64,000 bases of DNA. Origin: Streptomyces seoulensis (GTDB lineage Bacteria > Actinomycetota > Actinomycetes > Streptomycetales > Streptomycetaceae). The position numbers and the translations under genes are program-made. The stretch's first letter is position 1. Every line of letters starts with the position of its first letter. Below, piece after piece: positions 44,477-52,251 of the stretch. The stretch is taken from assembly GCA_013364255.1 (NCBI GenBank), contig CP054936.1:2324853-2388852 (forward strand). Direction: 5' to 3'. A model generated the notes under the pieces. The model saw only the letters and a list, made by a program, of their open reading frames with translations. It was not told the DNA's origin and ran no database searches.

Positions 44477-44671
44477 TCAGCCCTCCCGCGCCGACCCCGC
44501 GCCGTCCGCGGCGGGGCCTTCGTCGGCCACGGAGTGGTCCGGGGCGCTCGCGGTGTCCTTGGCCTGCGCGTCGCCGCCCGCCGGGTGCCCGGTGGCGTGC
44601 GACGGGGAGACGGCGGCGACCACGAACCCGGTGGCGAGGGAGGCGAGGGCGAGCATGCTGCGCTTCTTCAT
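44477..44671 (-). CDS. Small predicted secreted peptide
   Basis: 64 residues. A typical signal peptide (KKR, then a hydrophobic stretch ASLATGFVVAAV, then SPSHA with Ala-x-Ala-like cut near residue 26) precedes a short acidic Ala/Asp/Gly-rich mature part of about 38 residues (AKDTASAPDHSVADEG). ATG 44671 with AGGG just ahead. Probably exported; no cysteine, so not a lipoprotein or chaplin. Function unknown. Confidence 0.6.
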   Translation of the reverse strand: MKKRSMLALASLATGFVVAAVSPSHATGHPAGGDAQAKDTASAPDHSVADEGPAADGAGSAREG

Positions 44672-44766
44672 ACCCTGCTCAACGCCACGGCCGGCGATCG
44701 GTCACGGCGTCGCGAGGAGGAGACCCGGCGGTGACCGGCCGGGCGGGCCGGCCCCGGACGCCCGCC

Positions 44767-44981
44767 GCCCGCACCGAACCGGCTCAGATCCTGGCGTCCG
44801 CCGCTCGCACCGAACCGGCCCGGACCCAGGCGGCCACCGCCCGCACCGACCCGGCTCAGATCCAGGCGGCCATCGCCCGCACTGAACCGGCTCAGACCCC
44901 GGCGGCAGCCGCCCGCACCGAACCGGCCCGGACCCGGGCGCCCGTGGCACCGACCGACCCGCTCAGACCCCGGCGGCAGCC
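44767..44981. repeat. 36-base tandem repeat array reaching into the 3' end of the ROK kinase gene
   Basis: Six head-to-tail units: 44767, 44803, 44839, 44875 and 44911 (36 bases each) and 44947 (35 bases). The unit begins GCCCGCACCGAACCGGCTCA. The last unit contains the ROK kinase stop codon (44963-44965) and its final codons. A 23-base block CTCAGACCCCGGCGGCAGCC... is identical at 44891 and 44962. Because 36 is a multiple of three, both strands read as 12-residue peptide repeats (ARTEPAQTPAAA-like on plus). No start with a ribosome site supports a protein. Confidence 0.85.
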
Positions 44982-45916
44982 GCCTTCACCGGTCCGGTCA
45001 GCGCCGCGGCCGCCGCGCCCACCAGGCCCGCGTCCGTGCCCATCTCGGCCGGGACGACCTCCAGGCGTCGCACGAAGGAGAGAGTGGCGTAGTCGGTCAG
45101 GGCCTTGCGCAGCGGGCCGAACAGGACCTCCCCCGCCTTGCCCACGCCGCCGCCGACGACCGCGATGTCGATCTCGACCAGAGTGGCGGTCGCGGCGATA
45201 CCCGCCGCCAGGGCCCGCGCGGCGCGTTCGAAGGAGGCCACCGCGACCGGGTCCCCGGCACGCGCCGCGGCGGCCACCGCGGCGGCCGAGGCGTCGCCGT
45301 CGGGGCCGGGCCGCCAGCCGTTGGCCAGCGCCCGGCGGGCGATGTTCGGGCCGCTGGCGATCCGCTCCACGCAGCCGCGCGAGCCGCACGGGCACGGGTC
45401 GCCGTCCAGGTCGACGCTGATGTGCCCGATGTGCCCGGCGTTGCCCGTCGGGCCCGGGTGCAGCCGGCCGCCCAGCACCAGGCCGCCGCCGACGCCGGTG
45501 GAGACCACCATGCACAGCGCGTTGTCGTGGCCGCGTGCGGCGCCCTGCCAGTGCTCGGCCGCCGTGATGGCCACCCCGTCGCCGATCAGCTCCACGGGCA
45601 GCCCGCCCACCGCGGAGCGGACCCGCTCCACCAGCGGGTAGCCGCGCCAGCCGGGCACGTTGACCGGGCTGACCGTGCCGGCGGAGGCGTCCACGGGCCC
45701 GGCGCTGCCGATCCCCAGGGCCGCGACCCGCCCCCACAGCGGGGACGCCGTCAGATCGCCGAGGACGTCGGTCACCGCCCGCATCACGGTGTCGCCGTCC
45801 TCCTGCGCGGGCGTCGCGCGCTGGGCGCGCACCAGGATGCCGCCGCGGCCGTCCACCAGGGCTGCGGCGATCTTGGTGCCGCCGATGTCGAGCGCGGCCA
45901 CGAGGTCGGTGTGCAT
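44963..45916 (-). CDS. ROK-family sugar kinase (glucokinase-like)
   Basis: 317 residues. The ATP-binding DIGGTKIAAALVD is at residues 10-22, the catalytic Asp is in VELIGDGVAI, and the zinc-binding signature is in DGDPCPCGSRGCVERIASG. There is no helix-turn-helix, so this is a kinase and not a regulator. It should phosphorylate a hexose or N-acetylated hexose in the cytosol. ATG 45916. The LacI gene is divergent and the operator between them suggests control by it. The last codons, TGPVKAAAAGV, lie in the final unit of the 36-base array. Which sugar it uses is unknown. Confidence 0.88.
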   Translation of the reverse strand: MHTDLVAALDIGGTKIAAALVDGRGGILVRAQRATPAQEDGDTVMRAVTDVLGDLTASPLWGRVAALGIGSAGPVDASAGTVSPVNVPGWRGYPLVERVRSAVGGLPVELIGDGVAITAAEHWQGAARGHDNALCMVVSTGVGGGLVLGGRLHPGPTGNAGHIGHISVDLDGDPCPCGSRGCVERIASGPNIARRALANGWRPGPDGDASAAAVAAAARAGDPVAVASFERAARALAAGIAATATLVEIDIAVVGGGVGKAGEVLFGPLRKALTDYATLSFVRRLEVVPAEMGTDAGLVGAAAAALTGPVKAAAAGV

Positions 45917-46023
45917 CAGAGTCGGATCTCCCCGTCAACCATGAAAAAACCAAGAGGTGGGCGCAGTCCCGGTCGCGCGGTGGGGCGGCGGGCCGAGTGT
46001 GCGGGGGACAGTCTCTCGCGCCT

Positions 46024-46050
46024 TTGACAACGTTGTCCAGGCTCTATGCT
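46024..46050. promoter_or_regulatory. LacI-type operator overlapping a promoter
   Basis: GACAACGTTGTC (46026-46037) is a perfect 12-bp palindrome with a central CG as in LacI/GalR operators. It overlaps a consensus TTGACA (46024-46029). TATGCT (46045-46050) could be the -10 at a short 15-base spacing. It lies between the LacI gene and the ROK kinase gene. Confidence 0.75.
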
Positions 46051-46122
46051 CGACGCCACATCCGTGAAACGCTTCCCGGGACCCGCCCTCCCCGCGGGAA
46101 CGACAGGACAGGACGCCCCATC

Positions 46123-47184
46123 GTGCCAGAGACCGCCCGCCGTGCCGACCGCCCCGGCGACCACCGCCCAGGGAACCGCTACGGCAACCGTCCGACCATG
46201 AAGGACGTGGCGGCCCGGGCCGGCGTGGGCCTCAAGACCGTCTCCCGGGTGGTCAACGGCGAGCCCGGCGTCACCCCCGACACCGAGCGGCGGGTCCAGG
46301 AGGCCATCGAGGCGCTGGGCTTCCGCCGCAACGACAGCGCCCGGGTGCTGCGCAAGGGCCGCACGGCGAGCATCGGACTGGTGCTGGAGGATCTCGCCGA
46401 CCCGTTCTACGGGCCGCTGAGCCGCGCGGTCGAGGAGGTGGCCCGCGCGCACGGCGCGCTGCTCATCAACGGCTCCAGCGCCGAGGACCCCGACCGCGAG
46501 CAGGAACTGGCGCTGGCGCTGTGCGCGCGCCGGGTGGACGGCCTGGTGATCATTCCGGCCGGCGACGACCACCGGTATCTGGAGCCGGAGATCAGGGCGG
46601 GCGTCGCGACCGTGTTCGTGGACCGTCCGGCGGGGCGGATCGACGCGGACGTGGTGCTGTCGGACAACTTCGGCGGTGCCCGGGACGGCGTCGCGCACCT
46701 GATCGCGCACGGCCACCGCCGGATCGGCTTCATCGGCGACATGCCGCGCATCCACACGGCGGCCGAGCGGCTGCGCGGCTACCGGGCGGCCATGGAGGAC
46801 GCCGGGACAGCCGTCGCGGACGGGTGGATGTCGCTGGGCGGCACCGATCCGGAGCGGGTGCGCCGGGCGGCGGAGGAGATGCTGTCCGGACCGGACGCGG
46901 TGACCGCCGTCTTCACGGGCAACAACCGGGTGACCGTCACCGTGATCCGTGTGCTGGCCGCGCTGTCCCGGCCGGTGGCCCTCGTCGGCTTCGACGACCT
47001 GGAACTCGCCGATCTGCTCCAGCCGGGCGTGACCGTCGTCGCCCAGGACGCGGCGGCCCTCGGCCGCACCGCCGCCGAGCGTCTCTTCCGCCAGCTGGAC
47101 GGCACCCTGCTCGCTCCCGAGCGCATCGAGCTGCCGACCCGGCTGGTGGAGCGCGGCTCGGGCGAGATCCCGCCGTCGGGCTGA
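46123..47184 (+). CDS. LacI-family transcriptional regulator
   Basis: 353 residues from GTG 46123. The LacI helix-turn-helix and hinge are MKDVAARAGVGLKTVSRVVNGEPGVTPDTERRVQEAIEALGF (about 26-67), preceded by a 25-residue basic tail; ATG 46198 is an alternative start. The periplasmic-binding-like effector domain follows (IGLVLEDLADPFYGPLSRAVEE, LVIIPAGDD, GHRRIGFIGD, VALVGFDDLELADLL). A palindrome of the LacI operator type lies about 90 bases upstream, so autoregulation and control of the divergent ROK kinase are likely. Confidence 0.9.
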   Translation: MPETARRADRPGDHRPGNRYGNRPTMKDVAARAGVGLKTVSRVVNGEPGVTPDTERRVQEAIEALGFRRNDSARVLRKGRTASIGLVLEDLADPFYGPLSRAVEEVARAHGALLINGSSAEDPDREQELALALCARRVDGLVIIPAGDDHRYLEPEIRAGVATVFVDRPAGRIDADVVLSDNFGGARDGVAHLIAHGHRRIGFIGDMPRIHTAAERLRGYRAAMEDAGTAVADGWMSLGGTDPERVRRAAEEMLSGPDAVTAVFTGNNRVTVTVIRVLAALSRPVALVGFDDLELADLLQPGVTVVAQDAAALGRTAAERLFRQLDGTLLAPERIELPTRLVERGSGEIPPSG

Positions 47185-47208
47185 GCGGCCCCACGGCCCG
47201 AAGCGTGC

Positions 47209-47236
47209 CGGGCGTGACCGCGCGCGGTCACGCCCG
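47209..47236. terminator. Bidirectional hairpin between the LacI and DUF6986 genes
   Basis: Perfect 12-bp arms CGGGCGTGACCG / CGGTCACGCCCG around CGCG, between two converging genes. Confidence 0.8.
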
Positions 47237-47251
47237 TCCCGGCGGGTGCGG

Positions 47252-48556
47252 CTACTGCGCGGACGCCGTCAGGTCGCCGCGGCGCGGGGCGGCGAAGCCC
47301 TCCAGGTCGGCCCGGGTGAGACCGGTCAGGCGGGCCACCTCGGCTATGTCGAGGGCGCCGCAGTCCAGGCCGCGCAGCAGGTAGCCGCTGAGCGCCTTGG
47401 CGGTGGCGGGCTCGTCCATCACGTCGCCCTCGGTGCGGTTGGCGTAGCGGGACAGGCGGGCGGCGGCCTGCTCGAAGCCCTCGCGGTAGAAGGCGAACAC
47501 GGCCGCGTACCGGGTGGGGATGTGGCCGGGGTGCATGTCCCAGCCCTGGTAGTAGGCGCGGGCCAGGGCACGGCGGGTGAGGCCGTAGTGCAGCCGCCAG
47601 GCGTCGTGCACCTTCTCGGTCGGGCCGACGGGCAGGACGTTGGTGGAGCCGTCCGACACGCGGACGCCGGTGCCGGCCGCGGCGACCTGCATGACGGCCT
47701 TGGCGTGGTCGGCGGCCGGGTGGTCGCTGGCCTGGTAGGCGGCGGAGACGCCGAGGCAGGCGCTGTAGTCGAAGGTGCCGTAGTGCAGTCCGGTGGCCCG
47801 GCCCTCGGCGGCCTGGATCATCCGGGCGACGGCGGCGGTGCCGTCGGCGGCGAGGATGGACTGGCTGGTCTCGATCTGGATCTCGAAGCCGAGCCGGCCG
47901 GGCTCCAGGGCGTGCGCCTTCTCGAACGCCTCCAGGAGCCGGACCATCGCGGTGACCTGCTCGGGGTAGGTCACCTTGGGCAGGGTCAGCACCAGTCCCT
48001 CGGGCAGGCCGCCGGCCGCGATCAGGCCGCTGAGGAAGATGTCGAGGGTGCGGATGCCCCGGTCGCGTACCGGCGCCTCCATGCACTTCATGCGGATGCC
48101 CATGTAGGGGGCGGCCGTGCCGTTCGCGTACGCCTCGGCGACCAAGCGGGCGGCGCGGGCGGCCGCCTCGTCCTCCTCGGCGTCCGGGCGGGGGCCGTAG
48201 CCGTCCTCGAAGTCGATGCGCAGGTCCTCGATCGGCTCGCGCTCCAGCTTGGCGCGGACGCGGGAGTGGACCGGTTCGGCGAGTTCGTCGCTCAGGCCGA
48301 GGACGGCCGCGAAGGCGGCGGCGTCGGGGGCGTGCTCGTCCAGCGCGGCGAGCGCCCGGTCGCCCCAGGAGCGGAGGGTGTCGGCGGCGAAGACGTCACC
48401 GGGGACGTAGACGGTGTGGACGGGCTGGCGGGTTCCCGGGTCGCCCGGGTAGCGCCGCTCCAGCTCGGCGTCGACCGGCGCGAGGGAGGCGCTGATCTCC
48501 TCGCTGACGGCGCCCGCGAGGCTCGTCGACACCTTCTCCTGCTGGCCCTGACCCAT
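47252..48556 (-). CDS. DUF6986 (HpcH/HpaI aldolase/citrate lyase-like) family protein
   Basis: 434 residues. A TIM barrel of the phosphoenolpyruvate/pyruvate-binding superfamily is visible: DLRIDFEDGYGPRPDAEED (metal and substrate acidic residues, about 112-130), LTLPKVTYPEQV, GFEIQIETSQSIL (about 220-232) and GLHYGTFDYSACLG. The size and this order fit the DUF6986 proteins. It may cleave or form a carbon-carbon bond with a glyoxylate- or pyruvate-type ketoacid. ATG 48556 is preceded by GGAGGG. A double inverted repeat lies in its promoter region. Confidence 0.8.
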   Translation of the reverse strand: MGQGQQEKVSTSLAGAVSEEISASLAPVDAELERRYPGDPGTRQPVHTVYVPGDVFAADTLRSWGDRALAALDEHAPDAAAFAAVLGLSDELAEPVHSRVRAKLEREPIEDLRIDFEDGYGPRPDAEEDEAAARAARLVAEAYANGTAAPYMGIRMKCMEAPVRDRGIRTLDIFLSGLIAAGGLPEGLVLTLPKVTYPEQVTAMVRLLEAFEKAHALEPGRLGFEIQIETSQSILAADGTAAVARMIQAAEGRATGLHYGTFDYSACLGVSAAYQASDHPAADHAKAVMQVAAAGTGVRVSDGSTNVLPVGPTEKVHDAWRLHYGLTRRALARAYYQGWDMHPGHIPTRYAAVFAFYREGFEQAAARLSRYANRTEGDVMDEPATAKALSGYLLRGLDCGALDIAEVARLTGLTRADLEGFAAPRRGDLTASAQ

Positions 48557-48572
48557 CCCACACCCTCCAATT

Positions 48573-48602
48573 TTCCGCTCTACGGAATCAACAATCCGTA
48601 GA
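48573..48602. promoter_or_regulatory. Nested inverted repeats upstream of the DUF6986 gene
   Basis: TTCCG-CTCTA-CGGAA (48573-48587) overlaps a second dyad, TCTACGGA-(8)-TCCGTAGA (48579-48586 and 48595-48602). A related TCCGTGGA lies further on at 48612-48619. The first starts 17 bases ahead of the start codon. The layout suggests cooperative operator sites, perhaps for an IclR- or GntR-type regulator; no such gene is in the window. Confidence 0.65.
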
Positions 48603-48688
48603 ATGAAGTTATCCGTGGATCTTCCCGCCGGTCAACACCTGTCCGCAGCCTGAGCCATCGACCGGCCCGGGACAACCTGGGAATACTC

Positions 48689-48721
48689 AGGCCCCCGTGA
48701 CCACGCGGGTCACGGGGGCCT
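48689..48721 (-). terminator. Terminator of the etf operon
   Basis: AGGCCCCCGTGACC and GGTCACGGGGGCCT, perfect 14-bp arms, loop ACGCG. It lies 30 bases beyond the etfA stop. Confidence 0.85.
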
Positions 48722-48750
48722 GGGGAGACCGGGGTCGCCGGCCGGGGAGG

Positions 48751-49713
48751 TCAGCCCTTGCGAGTCTTGATCTCCTCGGTGAGCTGCGGGACGACCTCGA
48801 ACAGGTCGCCGACGACGCCGTAGTCGACCAGGTCGAAGATCGGGGCCTCGGGGTCCTTGTTCACGGCCACGATCGTCTTCGACGTCTGCATGCCGGCGCG
48901 GTGCTGGATCGCGCCGGAGATGCCGTTGGCGACGTAGAGCTGCGGCGAGACGGACTTGCCGGTCTGGCCGACCTGGTTGGTGTGCGGGTACCAGCCCGCG
49001 TCCACCGCGGCGCGCGAGGCGCCCACGGCGGCGCCGAGCGAGTCGGCCAGCGCCTCGATGATCGCGAAGTTCTCCGCGCCGTTGACACCGCGGCCGCCGG
49101 AGACCACGATCGCGGCCTCGGTCAGCTCCGGGCGGCCGGTCGACTCACGCGGCGTACGGCCGGTGATCTTCGTGCCGGTGGCCTGGGCGGAGAAGGACAC
49201 GCTCAGGGCCTCGACCGCGCCGGCGGCCGGGGCGGCCTCCACGGCGGCGCTGTTCGGCTTGACCGTGATGACCGGGGTGCCCTTGGAGACACGGGACTTG
49301 GTAGTGAAGGAGGCGGCGAACACCGACTGGGTGGCCACCGGGCCCTCGTCGCCGGCCTCCAGGTCGACGGCGTCGGTGATGACGCCCGAGCCGAGGCGCA
49401 GCGCGAGCCGGGCGGCGATCTCCTTGCCCTCGGCGGAGGACGGCACCAGGACGGCGGCCGGGGAGACGGCCTCGACGGCGGCCTGGAGGGCGTCCACCTT
49501 CGGCACCACCAGGTAGTCGGCGTACTCGGCGGCCTCGTGGGTGAGGACCTTCACCGCGCCGTGCTCGGCGAGCGCGGCGGCGGTGTCGCCGGCGCCGTTG
49601 CCCAGCGCGACGGCGACCGGCTCGCCGACGCGGCGGGCCAGGGTCAGCAGCTCCAGGGTGGGCTTGCGGACGGCGCCGTCCACGTGGTCGACGTAGACGA
49701 GAACTTCAGCCAT
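48751..49713 (-). CDS. etfA: Electron transfer flavoprotein alpha subunit
   Basis: 320 residues. The C-terminal FAD-binding domain is clear: [14 protein letters not shown], then [58 protein letters not shown], the family signature near residues 250-305. With EtfB it forms the heterodimer that carries electrons from acyl-CoA dehydrogenases to the membrane quinone pool. ATG 49713 is preceded by AGGAGAGAAG. It follows etfB by 54 bases and is followed by a strong terminator. Confidence 0.95.
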   Translation of the reverse strand: MAEVLVYVDHVDGAVRKPTLELLTLARRVGEPVAVALGNGAGDTAAALAEHGAVKVLTHEAAEYADYLVVPKVDALQAAVEAVSPAAVLVPSSAEGKEIAARLALRLGSGVITDAVDLEAGDEGPVATQSVFAASFTTKSRVSKGTPVITVKPNSAAVEAAPAAGAVEALSVSFSAQATGTKITGRTPRESTGRPELTEAAIVVSGGRGVNGAENFAIIEALADSLGAAVGASRAAVDAGWYPHTNQVGQTGKSVSPQLYVANGISGAIQHRAGMQTSKTIVAVNKDPEAPIFDLVDYGVVGDLFEVVPQLTEEIKTRKG

Positions 49714-49767
49714 GGGACTTCTTCTCTCCTGCTTGCGAGGTGTGCGGGGGCGGTCGGCGAGCGGGCT

Positions 49768-50553
49768 CTAGATGAACTTCTGGCCCGCGAGGAACTCGGC
49801 GAGCTGCTTGCCGCCCTCGCCCTCGTCCTTGACGATCGTGCCCGCGGTGCGGGCCGGGCGCTCGGTGGCCGACTCGACCGCGGTGTACGCGTTCTCCAGG
49901 CCGACCTCGTCCGCGTCGATGTCCAGGTCGGACAGGTCCCAGGACTCCACCGGCTTCTTCTTGGCCGCCATGATGCCCTTGAAGGACGGGTAGCGGGCCT
50001 CGCCGGACTGGTCGGTCACCGACACGACGGCCGGCAGGGAGGCCTCGAGCTGCTCGGAGGCGGCGTCGCCGTCGCGGCGGCCCTTGACCGTGCCGTCCTC
50101 GACCGACACCTCGGAGAGCAGGGTGACCTGCGGGACGCCCAGGCGCTCGGCCAGCAGGGCCGGTACGACGCCCATGGTGCCGTCGGTGGAGGCCATGCCG
50201 GAGATCACCAGGTCGTAGCCGGCCTTCTCGATCGCCTTGGCCAGCACCAGCGAGGTGCCGATGGCGTCCGTGCCGTGCAGGTCCTCGTCCTCGACGTGGA
50301 TCGCCTTGTCGGCGCCCATCGACAGCGCCTTGCGCAGCGCGTCCTTGGCGTCGTCCGGGCCCACCGTCAGCACGGTGACCTCGGCGTCGTCGGCGTCGTC
50401 GGCGATCTGCAGCGCCTGCTCGACGGCGTATTCGTCGAGCTCGGAGAGCAGACCGTCCACGTCGTCCCGGTCGACGGTCAGGTCATCGGCGAAGTGCCGG
50501 TCGCCAGTGGCGTCGGGCACGTACTTCACAGTGACAACGATCCTCAAGCTCAC
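49768..50553 (-). CDS. etfB: Electron transfer flavoprotein beta subunit
   Basis: 261 residues. The nucleotide-binding ETF domain is present: MSLRIVVTVKYVPDATGD, DEYAVEQALQIADD, VTVLTVGPDDAKDALRKALSMGADKAIHV, and LVISGMASTDGTMGVVPALLAERLG (AMP site region). GTG 50553 has AGGAGA at eight bases. First gene of the etfBA operon. A TAATAT (minus strand, 50660-50665) is a possible -10 for it, and an AAGCGCTT palindrome lies at 50699-50706. Confidence 0.95.
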   Translation of the reverse strand: MSLRIVVTVKYVPDATGDRHFADDLTVDRDDVDGLLSELDEYAVEQALQIADDADDAEVTVLTVGPDDAKDALRKALSMGADKAIHVEDEDLHGTDAIGTSLVLAKAIEKAGYDLVISGMASTDGTMGVVPALLAERLGVPQVTLLSEVSVEDGTVKGRRDGDAASEQLEASLPAVVSVTDQSGEARYPSFKGIMAAKKKPVESWDLSDLDIDADEVGLENAYTAVESATERPARTAGTIVKDEGEGGKQLAEFLAGQKFI

Positions 50554-50852
50554 GCCGGCTCTCCTACTGCATCGTCATTTCCAGGGCTGCCTTCTTGCAG
50601 GCAGCATAGGTGCCTGAAGCGGCCGATCCCGGTCGGGGCGACCCCGCGCTCCGAGCGGAATATTACTCGTCAGTACACCCAGTTCATTCCCGCTAAGCAA
50701 GCGCTTTGAACTGTGACCTTCGCAACGCAGCGTAACCGGAACTCGACCGGACCGCAGGTCCGGGGCCCGGCGGCGGGCTCGGGCGACGGCGGCCTCGGGC
50801 GGGGAGACGGACGCGGGGCCGGGGAGGCGGACGCGGGGCCGGGGAGGCGGAC

Positions 50853-51371
50853 TCAGTCGCGCAGGCCGCTGAAGCGGCCCTGGTGGTACAGCAGGGGCCG
50901 GCCGGCGCCGGCCGGGTCGCCGAGGAGCACCTCGGCGATGACGATGCGGTGGTCCCCGGCCGGGACCCGGGCGACGATCCGGCAGACCAGCCAGGCCAGC
51001 ACGCCGTCCAGCACCGGGACGCTCTCGGGGCCCTCGCGCCAGGCGGTGGGCGCGCCGAAGCGGTCGGCGCCGCTGCGCGCGAAGGTGGCCGCCAGTTCCT
51101 CCTGGTGCTCGCCGAGTATGTGCACGCCGATGTGGTCGGTGGCGGACACCGCCGACCAGCTGGAGGCGCCGGCGCCGATGCCGAAGGAGATCAGCGGCGG
51201 CTCGGCGGAGACGGAGGTGAGCGAGGTCGCGGTGAAGCCGACCGGGCCCGCCGGGCCGCGGGCGGTGATCACGGCCACACCGGCGGCGTGCCGCCGGAAG
51301 ACGGAGCGCAGCAGGTCGGGCGAGGCGGGCTGGAGGTCACCGGGAGTGCCGAGGGCGGGGGTGGCCGTCAT
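50853..51371 (-). CDS. Flavin reductase-like domain protein
   Basis: 172 residues. The split-barrel FMN-binding pattern is seen: LRSVFRRHAAGVAVITARGPAGPVGFTATSLTSVSAEPPLISFGIG (about 22-66), then DHIGVHILGEHQEELAATFA and GDHRIVIAEVL. This is the HpaC/RutF class, which supplies reduced flavin to a monooxygenase or works alone. ATG 51371 has AAGGAC at eight bases. A tiny leader peptide gene lies 44 bases upstream, which suggests control by translation of a cysteine-bearing leader. No monooxygenase partner is adjacent. Confidence 0.85.
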   Translation of the reverse strand: MTATPALGTPGDLQPASPDLLRSVFRRHAAGVAVITARGPAGPVGFTATSLTSVSAEPPLISFGIGAGASSWSAVSATDHIGVHILGEHQEELAATFARSGADRFGAPTAWREGPESVPVLDGVLAWLVCRIVARVPAGDHRIVIAEVLLGDPAGAGRPLLYHQGRFSGLRD

Positions 51372-51415
51372 GGAGTTGTCCTTCTGGTGGTGGGACGAGC
51401 GGGAACCGTGGCTGC

Positions 51416-51496
51416 TCAACAGCCCGGACAGCGCGCGCTCGCGGTACGGACGAGGTCGACGTGCGCCCGTCCGAAGAGAAGGAGTTCCCGGTCCAT
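51416..51496 (-). CDS. 26-residue HVDLVR-type leader peptide upstream of the flavin reductase gene
   Basis: Reads MDRELLLFGR followed by AHVDLVRTASARCPGC. The core HVDLVR...SA.C matches the small peptides found in streptomycetes upstream of sulfur-assimilation and related genes. ATG 51496 lies six bases after a -10-like CAGCCT, so the transcript would begin at or next to the start codon. The C-terminal Cys-Pro-Gly-Cys would let translation sense charged cysteine tRNA. The flavin reductase may thus be tied to sulfur supply, for instance by reducing flavin for sulfonate monooxygenases. Too short for normal gene finding; coding support is the motif itself. Confidence 0.75.
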   Translation of the reverse strand: MDRELLLFGRAHVDLVRTASARCPGC

Positions 51497-51502
51497 GCAG
51501 CC

Positions 51503-51532
51503 AGGCTGACGATGGATGGCGGGCACAGTCAA
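51503..51532 (-). promoter_or_regulatory. Promoter of the leader peptide/flavin reductase unit
   Basis: On the minus strand TTGACT (51527-51532) and CAGCCT (51503-51508) are 18 bases apart; the leader ATG follows six bases later. Confidence 0.65.
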
Positions 51533-51578
51533 GTGGCGTCGGACACATGGGACGCGCCTCACGGTGGCGGACACGGCG

Positions 51579-51923
51579 TCAGACCGCCTCCCCCAGCGCC
51601 GCGATGACGTCCGCCCTGCGCGGCTGCCCGGCAGCGCGCCGTACGACCCGGCCGGCCGCGTCGAGGACCAGCACGGTGGGGGTCTTGAGGACGCCGAGTT
51701 CGCGCACGAGACCGAGGCGGTCCTCGGCGTCGATCTCGACGTGGGCGACGCCGGGCACCATCGCGGCGACCTCGCCGAGGATCCGGCGGGTGGCCCGGCA
51801 GGGGGCGCAGAAGGCGGAGGAGAACTGTACCAGCGTGGCGCGCTCGCCCAGCTCCGCGCCCAACCGGGCGGCGTCGAGCCGCCCTTCGTCCTCGCCTGCG
51901 CGCACCGCGCTCTCCCTCTCCAT
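51579..51923 (-). CDS. Thioredoxin-family protein
   Basis: 114 residues. The active site is FCAPC (Cys-Ala-Pro-Cys, about 38-41) in QFSSAFCAPCRATRRIL, and the cis-proline is in LKTPTVLVLD. Acidic residues VEIDAEDRLGLVREL precede it as in thioredoxins. It is probably a cytosolic thiol-disulfide reductase; the Ala-Pro pair, instead of Gly-Pro, hints at a different redox potential. ATG 51923 lies in the last copy of a 10-base repeat and has no clear ribosome site. Confidence 0.85.
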   Translation of the reverse strand: MERESAVRAGEDEGRLDAARLGAELGERATLVQFSSAFCAPCRATRRILGEVAAMVPGVAHVEIDAEDRLGLVRELGVLKTPTVLVLDAAGRVVRRAAGQPRRADVIAALGEAV

Positions 51924-51960
51924 CAGGCTTCATCCGGCTTCGTCCGGCTTCATCCGGCCC
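51921..51960. repeat. Four 10-base direct repeats over the thioredoxin start codon
   Basis: CATCAGGCTT, CATCCGGCTT, CGTCCGGCTT, CATCCGGCCC on the plus strand. The start codon is the CAT of the first copy (minus strand ATG). Copy number changes would shift the leader but not the frame of the gene. Confidence 0.6.
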
Positions 51961-52251
51961 GTGGCCGCCGCGGGCACCGGACCGGGCGCCGGCGGCGCAC
52001 GGCCTTTCGTCCCTCGGTTTTCCTCTTCAGTCCTCAGCGTCCCGGCGGCCGCGGTTGATTCCCGGCCGCCGCGGCGACGGGCGCGCCGTGCCGTTGGGCC
52101 GACGTGACGAGGATCTCGCCGTGTACGGGCACGCGGACTGGCTACCCGGCCGTTCTTCGGGCACGATCTGCGACATGCCGTAAACCTACGGCAGCGTAAC
52201 TTCTTGCAGGGAGTCCCCCTTCCCTGGCAGACAGAAGGGTCCACCCCGCCC
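51924..52251. other. Gene-free stretch between thioredoxin and PlsC-like genes
   Basis: It holds the decamer repeats next to the thioredoxin start and, at 52176-52193, a perfect inverted repeat TGCCGTA-AACC-TACGGCA, with a partly repeated CAGCGTAA after it. The inverted repeat is 58 bases upstream of the acyltransferase start and is a reasonable operator or promoter-overlapping site. No gene is supported here. Confidence 0.45.

Noticed and set aside
44702..44950. 82-codon minus-strand frame of 12-residue repeats as a protein
   Set aside because: It arises from the 36-base tandem units; no ribosome site and no conserved start; kept as repeat.
44767..44981. CRISPR array, because the repeat period is 36 bases
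   Set aside because: Units are contiguous with no spacers, units differ from each other, and no cas gene is near.
50699..50706. AAGCGCTT palindrome upstream of etfB as an operator
   Set aside because: Only 8 bases, with imperfect flanks (CAAGCGCTTTG); it may be functional but is too short to list as a site.
48697..50709. Plus-strand open frame of 670 codons
   Set aside because: Antisense of etfA and etfB, which are unmistakable.
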